Positions 33,382 to 41,742 of a stretch of 64,000 nt of DNA are shown here, one piece after another (within the stretch, counting starts at the first letter, position 1; each line of letters starts with the position of its first letter). Origin of the DNA: Streptomyces sp. AC1-42W (GTDB taxonomy: Bacteria > Actinomycetota > Actinomycetes > Streptomycetales > Streptomycetaceae); contig NZ_QKWY01000002.1 in the NCBI RefSeq assembly GCF_003248355.1, positions 1,178,001-1,242,000 of the forward strand, given 5' to 3'. A program made the translations under genes and the position numbers. The notes beneath the pieces are model-generated. The model was not told where the DNA came from and searched no databases. It saw nothing but the letters and a program-made list of their open reading frames with translations.

Positions 33382-34810
33382 CGAGGTACGCCTCCAGGCC
33401 GTGGCGGCCGCCTTCGCGGCCGAAGCCCGACTCCTTGTAACCGCCGAACGGCGAGGTCGGGTCGAACTTGTTGAACGTGTTGGCCCAGACGACGCCCGCC
33501 CGGAGCTTGTTCGCCACCGCGAGGATGCGCGAGCCCTTCTCCGTCCAGATGCCGGCCGACAGGCCGTACTGGCTGTTGTTCGCCTTGGCGACCGCCTCGT
33601 CCGGCGTACGGAACGACAGCACGGACAGGACCGGGCCGAAGATCTCGTCGCGGGCGATCGTGTGCGCCTGGGTGACGTTGGTGAACAGCGTCGGGGCGAA
33701 CCAGTAACCCGCCGAGGGCAGTTCGCACGGGGCCGACCAGCGCTCCGCGCCCTCCGCCTCGCCCGTCTCGGTGAGCGCGGTGATCCGGGCCAGCTGCTCC
33801 GCGGAGTTGATCGCGCCGATGTCGGTGTTCTTGTCCAGCGGGTCGCCGAGGCGCAGCGTGGTCAGCCGGCGCTTGAGGGCGTCCAGCAGCTCGTCCTGGA
33901 CGGATTCCTGCACCAGCAGCCGCGAGCCCGCGCAGCACACCTGGCCCTGGTTGAAGAAGATGCCGGTCACGATGCCCTCGACGGCCTGGTCGATCGGGGC
34001 GTCGTCGAAGACGATGTTGGCGCCCTTGCCGCCCAGCTCCAGCGTGACCCGCTTGTCCGTCCCCGCGACCTGGCGCGCGATGGCCTTGCCGACGGCGGTC
34101 GAGCCGGTGAAGGCCACCTTGTTCACGTCGGGGTGCGAGACGAGCGCCTCGCCGGCGTCGCCGTACCCCGTCAGGATGTTCACGACACCCCTGGGCAGGC
34201 CCGCCTGGCGGCAGATGTCCGCGAAGAACAGCGCGGACAGGGGCGTCGTCTCGGCGGGCTTGAGGACCACCGTGTTGCCCGTGGCGAGTGCCGGGGCGAT
34301 CTTCCACGCCAGCATCAGCAGCGGGAAGTTCCACGGGATGACCTGGCCGGCCACGCCCAGCGGGCGCGGGTTCGGCCCGAAGCCGGCGTGATCCAGCTTG
34401 TCGGCCCAGCCCGCGTAGTAGAAGAAGTGCGCGGCGACCAGCGGCAGGTCCGCGTCGCGGGTCTCCCTGATCGGCTTGCCGTTGTCCAGCGTCTCCAGGA
34501 CGGCCAACTCACGGCTGCGCTCCTGGATGATCCGGGCGATCCGGAACAGATACTTGGCGCGCTCGGAGCCGGGCAGCGCCGACCACTTCTCGAACGCCCC
34601 GCGCGCCGCCTTCACGGCCCGGTCCACGTCCTCGGCGCCGGCCCGCGCGACCTCGGACAGCACCTCCTCGCTGCTCGGCGAGACCGTCTTGAAGACCTTG
34701 CCGTCCGCCGCGTCGGTGAACTCACCGTCGATGAACAGGCCGTACGAAGGGGCGATGTCGACGACGGAACGGGACTCCGGCGCCGGTGCGTACTCGAATG
34801 CGGATGCCAT
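33371..34810 (-). CDS. Aldehyde dehydrogenase
   Basis: A 479-residue NAD(P)+-dependent dehydrogenase. Key motifs are GTG-style NPWNFP-like VIPWNFPLLMLAW, LELGGKGANIVF (general base Glu) and FFNQGQVCCAGSRL (catalytic Cys). It lies 5 bp downstream of deoC and overlaps the second ALDH gene, so the three probably form an operon. DeoC releases acetaldehyde, which makes acetaldehyde oxidation a natural role; this is inferred from context. Confidence 0.92.
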   Translation of the reverse strand: MASAFEYAPAPESRSVVDIAPSYGLFIDGEFTDAADGKVFKTVSPSSEEVLSEVARAGAEDVDRAVKAARGAFEKWSALPGSERAKYLFRIARIIQERSRELAVLETLDNGKPIRETRDADLPLVAAHFFYYAGWADKLDHAGFGPNPRPLGVAGQVIPWNFPLLMLAWKIAPALATGNTVVLKPAETTPLSALFFADICRQAGLPRGVVNILTGYGDAGEALVSHPDVNKVAFTGSTAVGKAIARQVAGTDKRVTLELGGKGANIVFDDAPIDQAVEGIVTGIFFNQGQVCCAGSRLLVQESVQDELLDALKRRLTTLRLGDPLDKNTDIGAINSAEQLARITALTETGEAEGAERWSAPCELPSAGYWFAPTLFTNVTQAHTIARDEIFGPVLSVLSFRTPDEAVAKANNSQYGLSAGIWTEKGSRILAVANKLRAGVVWANTFNKFDPTSPFGGYKESGFGREGGRHGLEAYLDVR

Positions 34811-34815
34811 GGGTA

Positions 34816-35769
34816 TCAGTCCACCGTCACGTAATCGGGGCCGGAGTAACGGCCGGTGCTGAGCTTCTGGCGCTGCATCAGCAGATCGTTCAGCAGGCTG
34901 GAGGCGCCGAAGCGGAACCAGTGGTTGTCCAGCCAGTCCTCGCCCGCCGTCTCGTTGACCAGCACGAGGAACTTGACCGCGTCCTTCGAGGTGCGGATGC
35001 CGCCGGCCGGCTTCACCCCGACCTGGACACCGGTCTGCGCCCGGAAGTCGCGCACCGCCTCCAGCATCAGCAGCGTGTTCGCCGGCGTGGCGTTGGTCGC
35101 GACCTTGCCGGTCGACGTCTTGATGAAGTCCGCGCCCGCCAGCATCCCGAGCCAGGAGGCCCGCCGGATGTTGTCGTACGTGGACAGCTCACCGGTCTCG
35201 AAGATCACCTTGAGCCGGGCGGAGCCGCACTCCGCCTTCACGGCGAGGATCTCCTCGTACACCTTCAGATAGCGGCCGGCCAGGAACGCGCCCCGGTCGA
35301 TCACCATGTCGATCTCGTCGGCACCGGCCGCCACGGCGTCCCGGACGTCCGCGAGCTTCACGTCGAGCGCGGCGCGGCCGGCGGGGAAGGCCGTCGCGAC
35401 GGACGCCACCTTGACGCCGGAGCCGGCCAGGGCGGCGGCCGCGGTGGCCGCCATGTCGGGGTAGACGCAGACCGCGGCGGTGCGCGGGGTCGTGCGGTCG
35501 GTGGGATCGGGGTTGACGGCCTTGGCGGCGAGCGCCCGGACCTTGCCGGGGGTGTCCGCGCCTTCCAGCGTCGTCAGGTCGATCATCGAGATGGCGAGGT
35601 CGATGGCGTACGCCTTGGCCGTCGTCTTGATCGACCTGGTTCCGAGGGCGGCGGCGCGCGCTTCGAGGCCGACCGCGTCGACGCCGGGCAGCCCGTGCAG
35701 GAAGCGGCGCAGCGCACTGTCGGACGCCGTCGCGTCGGCGAATGCGGGGAGGGTGGTGGGCATGGTCAC
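34816..35769 (-). CDS. deoC: Deoxyribose-phosphate aldolase
   Basis: A 317-residue class I aldolase cleaving 2-deoxyribose-5-phosphate to glyceraldehyde-3-phosphate and acetaldehyde. The Schiff-base Lys is in FIKTSTGK; the second active Lys is in VGVKPAGGIRT. The N-terminal region is longer than E. coli DeoC. Either GTG 35769 or ATG 35763 could start it; a -10 hexamer 6 nt before 35769 favours the GTG as a leaderless start. First gene of a deoC-ALDH-ALDH operon. Confidence 0.95.
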   Translation of the reverse strand: MTMPTTLPAFADATASDSALRRFLHGLPGVDAVGLEARAAALGTRSIKTTAKAYAIDLAISMIDLTTLEGADTPGKVRALAAKAVNPDPTDRTTPRTAAVCVYPDMAATAAAALAGSGVKVASVATAFPAGRAALDVKLADVRDAVAAGADEIDMVIDRGAFLAGRYLKVYEEILAVKAECGSARLKVIFETGELSTYDNIRRASWLGMLAGADFIKTSTGKVATNATPANTLLMLEAVRDFRAQTGVQVGVKPAGGIRTSKDAVKFLVLVNETAGEDWLDNHWFRFGASSLLNDLLMQRQKLSTGRYSGPDYVTVD

Positions 35770-35794
35770 CAGATGAGCATATCTACGCGCGTAG
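35770..35794 (-). promoter_or_regulatory. Operator palindrome and leaderless promoter of deoC
   Basis: CTACGCGCGTAG is at 35783-35794. On the minus strand a TATGCT -10 occupies 35781-35776, ending 6 nt before the GTG at 35769. The spacing from -10 to start equals that at add. Confidence 0.7.
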
Positions 35795-35877
35795 CGACCT
35801 GTACAGGGGCCCAGGTCATCGCCGCCTTCCGCACCGCCCCGCCGCGCCCCCGCGACGCGTCAGGCACAATCGGCCTC

Positions 35878-36516
35878 ATGACGAGCCCCACGCCTCCCGA
35901 CGAGCCCACCTACGCCGACCGGACCTTCCGGTCGCCCGCCGGGCCGGCCACGGGAGTCCTGCTCCTCGCGCTCCTCTGCTGGATCGGCGGCGACGCCGTC
36001 TTCCGGGGCGAGGGACGTGTGCCGTGGATGGCGCTCGCCGGGCTGCTGACCGCGGTGCCGCTGATCGTCGCCTTCACACTGCGCCCGGTGGTGTCCGTCA
36101 ACGACCGGCGCATCCGCGTCCGCAACCCGTTCCGCACGATCACGCTGCCGTGGACCGACGTCGCCGACGTACGGGCCGGGTATTCGAGCGAGCTGTTCAC
36201 CCAGGACGGCAAGAAGTACCAGCTGTGGGCCGTGCCCGTGTCGCTGCGGCAGCGCAAGAAGGCCGCCCGGCAGCAGTCCCGGCAGGCCGTGGACGATCCT
36301 TACCGCCGTACTTCTGTTACCACCGACGTACGAAACTCCAAGTCGCGTACCGCGCCCGCCGACCAGACCGTGGCCGATCTGCGCGAGCTGGCCGAGCGCG
36401 CGGGCGACAAGCGGCTGGACGGCGACCCCGCGGCGTCGGTGCGCTGGGCGTACGAGGTCATCGCGCCGTGCGTCGTGGGCGCGGTGCTGCTGGTGGTCCT
36501 CGGCGCGACCGGCTGA
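35878..36516 (+). CDS. PH-domain membrane protein
   Basis: A 212-residue protein: two N-terminal membrane helices (GVLLLALLCWIGG; WMALAGLLTAVPLIVAF), a bacterial PH-like domain (about 68-115: VVSVNDRRIRVRNPFRTITLPW) and a final membrane helix (VVGAVLLVVLGATG). Function unknown. It is divergent from deoC; its promoter shares that intergenic region. ATG 35878 has no strong RBS. Confidence 0.82.
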   Translation: MTSPTPPDEPTYADRTFRSPAGPATGVLLLALLCWIGGDAVFRGEGRVPWMALAGLLTAVPLIVAFTLRPVVSVNDRRIRVRNPFRTITLPWTDVADVRAGYSSELFTQDGKKYQLWAVPVSLRQRKKAARQQSRQAVDDPYRRTSVTTDVRNSKSRTAPADQTVADLRELAERAGDKRLDGDPAASVRWAYEVIAPCVVGAVLLVVLGATG

Positions 36517-36557
36517 TCCGGGGACGGGCCCGGCCCCCGCCCCCGTCGCCGCCGTCG

Positions 36558-38204
36558 TCAGATGCCGGCGGCGGTCGCCAGGTCGCGCTTGATGCCGTTC
36601 AGCAGCTCGGTGGCCCTGGTCCGGGCCGCGGGCAGCTCGTCGGCCGCGCCGACCGGCACCACGACCTCCAGATAGCACTTCAGCTTCGGCTCCGTGCCGC
36701 TCGGGCGGACGATCACCCGGGCGCCGTCGAGCCCGTAGCGCAGCCCGTCGGTCGGCGGCAGCCGGTCCGAGCCGCGCGACAGGTCCTCCGCCGACGTGAC
36801 CGGCAGCCCCGCCAGGGCGGCCGGCGGCCGCTCCCGCAGCCGGCGCATGGCGTCCGCGATGACCGACAGGTCCTCCACCCGCACCGACAGCTGGTCCGTG
36901 GCGTGCAGCCCGTGCTCCAGCGCGAGGTCGTCCAGCAGGTCGGGGAGCGTACGGCCCTGCTCCTTGAGTACCGAGGCCAGCTCGGCGACGAGCAGCGCGG
37001 CCGTGATGCCGTCCTTGTCGCGGACGCCCTCCGGGTCCACGCAGTAGCCGAGCGCCTCCTCGTACCCGTATCGCAGCCCCTCCACACGGGCGATCCACTT
37101 GAAGCCCGTCAGGGTCTCCTCGTACCCCAGGCCCGCCTTCCCGGCGATGCGGCCCAGCAGCGAGGACGAGACGATCGACTCCGCGAAGACGCCGGTGGCG
37201 CCCCGGCGCACCAGGTGGGCGGCGAGCAGCGCGCCGACCTCGTCGCCCCGCAGCATCCGCCAGCCGCCGTCCACCGAGGCGTCCGGGACGGCGACGGCGC
37301 AGCGGTCGGCGTCCGGGTCGTTCGCGATGACGATGTCGGGGTTCGCGCGGCGCGCGGTGGTGAACGCGAGGTCCATCGCGCCGGGCTCCTCCGGATTGGG
37401 GAAGGCCACGGTGGGGAAGGCGGGGTCCGGCTCGGCCTGCTCCGCCACGAGCACCGGGGCGGGGAAGCCGGCCCGGTCGAACGCGGCGGTCAGCACGGAG
37501 GTGCCGACGCCGTGCATCGCGGTGTACACGACGCGGGCGGTACGGGGCGACGCGGCGTCGAGCACGGCGTCCGTACGGGCCAGATAGGCGTCCAGGACCT
37601 CCTCGCCCAGGGTCTCCCAGCCGGATTCGGGGCGCGGGACGCCGTCCAGCGGGCCGACCGCCGCGATGCCGGCGGCGATCTCGCCGTCCGCCGGCGGCAC
37701 GATCTGCGAGCCGTCGCCGAGGTAGACCTTGTAGCCGTTGTCGCGGGGCGGGTTGTGGCTGGCGGTCACCTCGACGCCGGCGACGGCGCCGAGATGCCGT
37801 ATGGCGTACGCGAGGACCGGGGTCGGCAGCGGGCGGGGGAGCACCGCCGCGCGCAGCCCGGCGCCGACCATCACCGCCGCCGTGTCACGGGCGAAGTCGG
37901 CGGACTTGTAGCGGGCGTCGTAGCCGATGACGACGAGGCCGTCCGGGTGCCCCTGGGCTTTCAGGTACGCGGCGAGGCCGGCGGCGGCGCGGATGACCAC
38001 GGAGCGGTTCATGCGCATGGGGCCGGCGCCGAGTTCGCCCCGCAGTCCGGCGGTGCCGAACTGGAGGGTGCCGGCGAAGCGGGGGGCCAGCTCGTCGGTG
38101 TCCCGGGCGTCGATGAGCTTGGCGAGCTCGTCGCGGGTGTCGGGGTCGGGGTCCTCCGCGAGCCAGGCGCGGGCGCGGGCGAGGAGGTCCGGGGGCGTGG
38201 TCAC
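36558..38204 (-). CDS. pgm: Phosphohexo/phosphopentomutase
   Basis: A 548-residue alpha-D-phosphohexomutase-superfamily enzyme. Catalytic Ser in VTASHNPPRDNGYK, metal loop NDPDADRCAV, sugar loop GDEVGALL/EEALGYCVDP and phosphate loop RPSGTEPKLK are all in order. Annotations in the family range from phosphomannomutase to phosphopentomutase; its place between deoC and punA favours (deoxy)ribose-1-phosphate to 5-phosphate conversion. Start GTG 38204 was chosen over longer frames with no coding pattern. Confidence 0.9.
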   Translation of the reverse strand: MTTPPDLLARARAWLAEDPDPDTRDELAKLIDARDTDELAPRFAGTLQFGTAGLRGELGAGPMRMNRSVVIRAAAGLAAYLKAQGHPDGLVVIGYDARYKSADFARDTAAVMVGAGLRAAVLPRPLPTPVLAYAIRHLGAVAGVEVTASHNPPRDNGYKVYLGDGSQIVPPADGEIAAGIAAVGPLDGVPRPESGWETLGEEVLDAYLARTDAVLDAASPRTARVVYTAMHGVGTSVLTAAFDRAGFPAPVLVAEQAEPDPAFPTVAFPNPEEPGAMDLAFTTARRANPDIVIANDPDADRCAVAVPDASVDGGWRMLRGDEVGALLAAHLVRRGATGVFAESIVSSSLLGRIAGKAGLGYEETLTGFKWIARVEGLRYGYEEALGYCVDPEGVRDKDGITAALLVAELASVLKEQGRTLPDLLDDLALEHGLHATDQLSVRVEDLSVIADAMRRLRERPPAALAGLPVTSAEDLSRGSDRLPPTDGLRYGLDGARVIVRPSGTEPKLKCYLEVVVPVGAADELPAARTRATELLNGIKRDLATAAGI

Positions 38205-38322
38205 GGTGGTCGCCTTTCGGGGTGGGGGCGCGGGGCGCTGCGCTGTGCGGTGGGTGGGTGGGGGCGGGTGGGGGTGGGCGCCTGCGGCGGGCCTGTTCCC
38301 CACCCCGCCCCTTCCCGAAACC

Positions 38323-38410
38323 GGGGCGCTGCCCCGGACCCCGCGCCTCAAACGCCGGCGGGGCTGGGGTTCGCGGGGCGCTGCCCCGGACGCCGGGCCT
38401 CAAACGCCGG
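38323..38410. repeat. Two copies of a 36-nt Streptomyces intergenic repeat
   Basis: 36-nt units at 38323-38358 and 38375-38410 match at 34 of 36 positions. Each contains GGGGCGCTGCCCCGGAC and TCAAACGCCGG, the widely dispersed GC-rich element found between Streptomyces genes. A degenerate member lies at 42732-42770. The GGGGC/GCCCC arms can form a hairpin. Confidence 0.8.
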
Positions 38411-38430
38411 GAAGTGGGTCCCGGCCTCGG

Positions 38431-39255
38431 TCAGATGCGGGCCAGGACCCGGGCCAGCAGGGTGCCCATGCGGGTTGCGGAGTCGCGGCCGGCCTGGAGG
38501 ACCTCCTCGTGGTTCAGCGGTTCGCCGCTGAGGCCCGCCGCCAGGTTGGTGACCAGGGAGATGCCGAGGACCTCGGCCCCCGCCTCGCGGGCCGCGATGG
38601 CCTCCAGGACCGTGGACATGCCGACGAGGTCGCCGCCCATCACGCGGACCATGCCGATCTCGGCCGGCGTCTCGTAGTGCGGGCCGGGGAACTGGACGTA
38701 CACCCCCTCTTCGAGGGTCGCGTCGACCTCCTTGCACAGGGCCCGGAGCCGGGGCGAGTACAGGTCGGTCAGGTCCACGAAGTTCGCCCCGACGATCGGG
38801 GACGCCGCCGTGAGGTTGATGTGGTCGCTGATCAGGACCGGCTGGCCGGGGCGCATCCCCTCGCGCAGCCCGCCGCAGCCGTTCGTCAGGACCACGGTCC
38901 GACACCCCGCGGCGACGGCCGTCCGCACCCCGTGGGCGACGGCGCCCACGCCGCGGCCCTCGTAGAAGTGCGTACGGCCCAGGAACACCAGGGCCCGCTT
39001 GTCGCCGATGACGTGCGAGCGGACCGTGCCGCCGTGGCCCTCCACGGCGGGGGCGGGGAACCCGGGCAGCGCGGTCACCGGGAACTCCGCTTCCGGAACG
39101 CCGAGCGAGGCGGCGGCGGGCGCCCAGCCCGAGCCCATCACGAGGGCGACGTCGTGAGTCTCGGCACCGGTCAGCTCGCGCAGGCGGGCGGCGGCGTCGG
39201 CGGCGGCCGCATACGGGTCGCCCTGGATGTGGTCCGGAATAACTGATGCGTTCAC
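38431..39255 (-). CDS. punA: Purine nucleoside phosphorylase
   Basis: A 274-residue trimeric-type PNP that splits inosine/guanosine and their deoxy forms into base and (deoxy)ribose-1-phosphate. VMGSGWAPAA, GRTHFYEGRG, LTNGCGGL, GPHYETPAEI and GMSTVLEAIAAR are the family motifs in order. GTG 39255 was chosen because a leaderless -10 precedes it; the far longer open frame upstream is shadow. It links add to pgm and deoC in one degradation route. Confidence 0.94.
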   Translation of the reverse strand: MNASVIPDHIQGDPYAAAADAAARLRELTGAETHDVALVMGSGWAPAAASLGVPEAEFPVTALPGFPAPAVEGHGGTVRSHVIGDKRALVFLGRTHFYEGRGVGAVAHGVRTAVAAGCRTVVLTNGCGGLREGMRPGQPVLISDHINLTAASPIVGANFVDLTDLYSPRLRALCKEVDATLEEGVYVQFPGPHYETPAEIGMVRVMGGDLVGMSTVLEAIAAREAGAEVLGISLVTNLAAGLSGEPLNHEEVLQAGRDSATRMGTLLARVLARI

Positions 39256-39292
39256 GCGGACGAGCGTAACCGCTGAACCCCTACGCGCGTAG
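39256..39292 (-). promoter_or_regulatory. Operator palindrome and leaderless promoter of punA
   Basis: CTACGCGCGTAG is at 39281-39292. On the minus strand a TACGCT hexamer (39268-39263) lies 7 nt before the GTG at 39255. The palindrome falls near the -35 position here, unlike at add and deoC. Confidence 0.65.
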
Positions 39293-39407
39293 ATGCCCCT
39301 GTACAGAGTCTTGCGACATTTGTTCGTGCGTTCCGACAACCCGCGGCCGGGTCCGGGGACAAAGGGGCAGGTCGCCGCCGTTTCCACGGCGGCCACGGCC
39401 GCTCCGC

Positions 39408-39845
39408 TCAGCAGGGACGCTTGCGGAGTTCCATCACATAATCGTGCGGCGCGCCCGCCGACTCGGCCGCGTCCGCGATCTCGCCGAGGTAGCGGGCGGA
39501 CGGCAGGCCGCCCTCGTAACCGTTCAGCACATAGATCCAGGCCGGCTCCTCGCCGTCCAGCGTGTGCACCCGGATGCGCATGCGGCGGTAGATGTCCAGG
39601 CCGACGCCCTCCCAGCGGTCCATGGAGTCCTCGTCCATGGGGGCCAGGTCGTAGAGGGCGACGAACACCTGCGAGCGGGGCGCCTCCACCACCGTGGCCA
39701 GCGCTCCCTCCCAGCCCATCTGCTCCCCGCCGAAGGTCAGCCGCCAGCCGTTCAGCCAGCCGGTGCCGCGCAGCGGTGAGTGCGGGGCGCGGCGCGTCAT
39801 CAGCCGCGCGTCGAGGTTGCCGGCGTACGCGGCGTAGAGCGACAT
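39408..39845 (-). CDS. Gamma-glutamylcyclotransferase-fold protein
   Basis: A 145-residue protein starting MSLYAAYAGNLDARLM, the YxxYGxN-type loop of the AIG2/gamma-glutamylcyclotransferase fold, with FVALYDLAPMDEDSMDRWEG containing the expected acidic residue. The true substrate is not clear. TACCCT ends 7 nt before the ATG (minus strand), so the gene probably has a leaderless promoter. Confidence 0.82.
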   Translation of the reverse strand: MSLYAAYAGNLDARLMTRRAPHSPLRGTGWLNGWRLTFGGEQMGWEGALATVVEAPRSQVFVALYDLAPMDEDSMDRWEGVGLDIYRRMRIRVHTLDGEEPAWIYVLNGYEGGLPSARYLGEIADAAESAGAPHDYVMELRKRPC

Positions 39846-40120
39846 GTGATCGAGGGTACGGGAGTACGGGGCGTGGGCGGCGGGTTCCCGAGCGGAAGGG
39901 CCCGCACACACGGGTGGAATCAGGGGGTGGGGCGTGGCGGCGGACTCGGCGGCCGTGACCGTGCGCCGTGCGCTCCGGCGCACGTATGGAGGGCCCCGGG
40001 GAGAAGCACCTTGGCGCGTGCGGGACAATGAAGTACGTACTGCATCCACCGGGGCGATCCCCCGGACCCCGGCCGGGGAAGCAGACGGCCGTGGGACGAG
40101 AAACGCGAGGCGGACTTTTC

Positions 40121-41560
40121 GTGACCCGGATCGTGATCATCGGCGGCGGACCCGGCGGGTACGAGGCGGCACTGGTGGGCGCCCAGCTGGGCGCGGAGGT
40201 GACCGTCGTCGACTGCGACGGTCTCGGCGGCGCGTCCGTCCTCACCGACTGCGTGCCCTCCAAGACCCTGATCGCGACGGCCGAGGTGATGACCACCTTC
40301 GACTCCTCGTACGAGGAGCTGGGCATCATCGTCGCGGACGACACCCCGCACATCGAGCAGGCCGCCCGTGTGGTCGGCGTCGATCTGGGGAAGGTCAACC
40401 GGCGCGTGAAGCGCCTGGCGCTCGCCCAGTCCCACGACATCACCGCCTCCGTCACCCGGGCCGGCGCCCGGGTGATGCGCGGGCGCGGCCGGCTGGAAGG
40501 CCTGCAGGCCGCGGACGGCTCCCGCAAGGTCGTCGTCACGTCGGCGGACGGCACGGAGGAGACCCTCACCGCGGACGCCGTGCTGATCGCGACCGGCGGC
40601 CACCCGAGGGAGATCCCCGACGCCCAGCCGGACGGCGAGCGCATCCTCAACTGGACCCAGGTCTACGACCTCGACGAGCTGCCGCAGGAACTCATCGTCG
40701 TCGGTTCGGGTGTGACGGGCGCCGAGTTCGCCGGCGCCTACCAGGCCCTCGGCTCGCGCGTCACGCTCGTCTCGTCCCGCGACCGGGTGCTGCCCGGCGA
40801 GGACCCCGACGCCGCCGCCGTCCTGGAGGACGTCTTCCGGCGGCGCGGCATGAACGTCATGGCCCGCTCCCGCGCGCAGGCCGCCAAGCGCGTCGGCGAC
40901 CGGGTCGAGGTGACCCTCGCCGACGGCCGGGTCATCTCCGGCACGCACTGCCTGATGGCCGTCGGCGCCATCCCGAACACCGCGGGCATGGGCCTGGAGG
41001 AGGCCGGCGTCCGGCTCAAGGACTCCGGACACATCCGCACCGACAAGGTCTCGCGCACCAGCGCGCCCGGCGTCTACGCGGCCGGTGACGTCACCGGCAT
41101 CTTCGCCCTCGCCTCGGTCGCCGCCATGCAGGGCCGTATCGCGATGTACCACTTCCTGGGCGACGCGGTGGCCCCGCTGAACCTCAAGACGGTCTCCTCG
41201 AACGTCTTCACCGACCCGGAGATCGCCACCGTCGGGTACACCCAGGCCGACATCGACGCAGGCAAGATCGAGGCGCGCGTCGTCAAGCTGCCGCTGCTGC
41301 GCAACCCGCGCGCCAAGATGCAGGGCATCCGGGACGGCTTCGTCAAGATCTTCTGCCGCCCCGGCACCGGCATCGTGGTCGGCGGCTGTGTCGTCGCCCC
41401 GCGCGCGAGCGAACTGATCCATCCGATCTCGATCGCGGTCGACAACAATCTGACGGTCGAGCAGATCGCGAACGCCTTCACCGTGTACCCGTCCCTGTCG
41501 GGATCGATCGCTGAGGTCGCCCGCCAGCTGCACAGCCGCAAGCGCACGGGCGAGGCGTGA
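40121..41560 (+). CDS. lpdA: Flavoprotein disulfide-reductase-family quinone reductase (LpdA-like)
   Basis: A 479-residue FAD/NAD(P) oxidoreductase. FAD site IVIIGGGPGGYEAALVG, second Rossmann motif VVGSGVTGAEFAGAYQAL, ATGGHP and ASVAAMQGRIA are in order. The redox-active CxxxxC of lipoamide dehydrogenases is missing its first Cys (GASVLTDCVPSK), as in mycobacterial LpdA, an NAD(P)H:quinone reductase. So lipoamide dehydrogenase is an unlikely role. GTG 40121 is the first start giving a complete FAD motif. Confidence 0.9.
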   Translation: MTRIVIIGGGPGGYEAALVGAQLGAEVTVVDCDGLGGASVLTDCVPSKTLIATAEVMTTFDSSYEELGIIVADDTPHIEQAARVVGVDLGKVNRRVKRLALAQSHDITASVTRAGARVMRGRGRLEGLQAADGSRKVVVTSADGTEETLTADAVLIATGGHPREIPDAQPDGERILNWTQVYDLDELPQELIVVGSGVTGAEFAGAYQALGSRVTLVSSRDRVLPGEDPDAAAVLEDVFRRRGMNVMARSRAQAAKRVGDRVEVTLADGRVISGTHCLMAVGAIPNTAGMGLEEAGVRLKDSGHIRTDKVSRTSAPGVYAAGDVTGIFALASVAAMQGRIAMYHFLGDAVAPLNLKTVSSNVFTDPEIATVGYTQADIDAGKIEARVVKLPLLRNPRAKMQGIRDGFVKIFCRPGTGIVVGGCVVAPRASELIHPISIAVDNNLTVEQIANAFTVYPSLSGSIAEVARQLHSRKRTGEA

Positions 41561-41742
41561 CGAACGGCGGGACGCCGCCCGCCGGGCGGCACCCCGCCGG
41601 AGACCCCCGGAGAACACCCGCTGATCGCCGAGTGACAACCAGATGACTGCGTATACCACTTGGCGACCGGCTGTGTGTACAACTTCTGCTATTCGGCGCA
41701 AACTGCTGAAAACTCTCGTCCGGTCACGTTACTGTCAGTTTC

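Noticed and set aside
39256..40650. N-terminal extension of the punA frame to 739 residues
   Set aside because: The extension crosses two other gene regions in shadow frames; the real start is GTG 39255 after a leaderless promoter.
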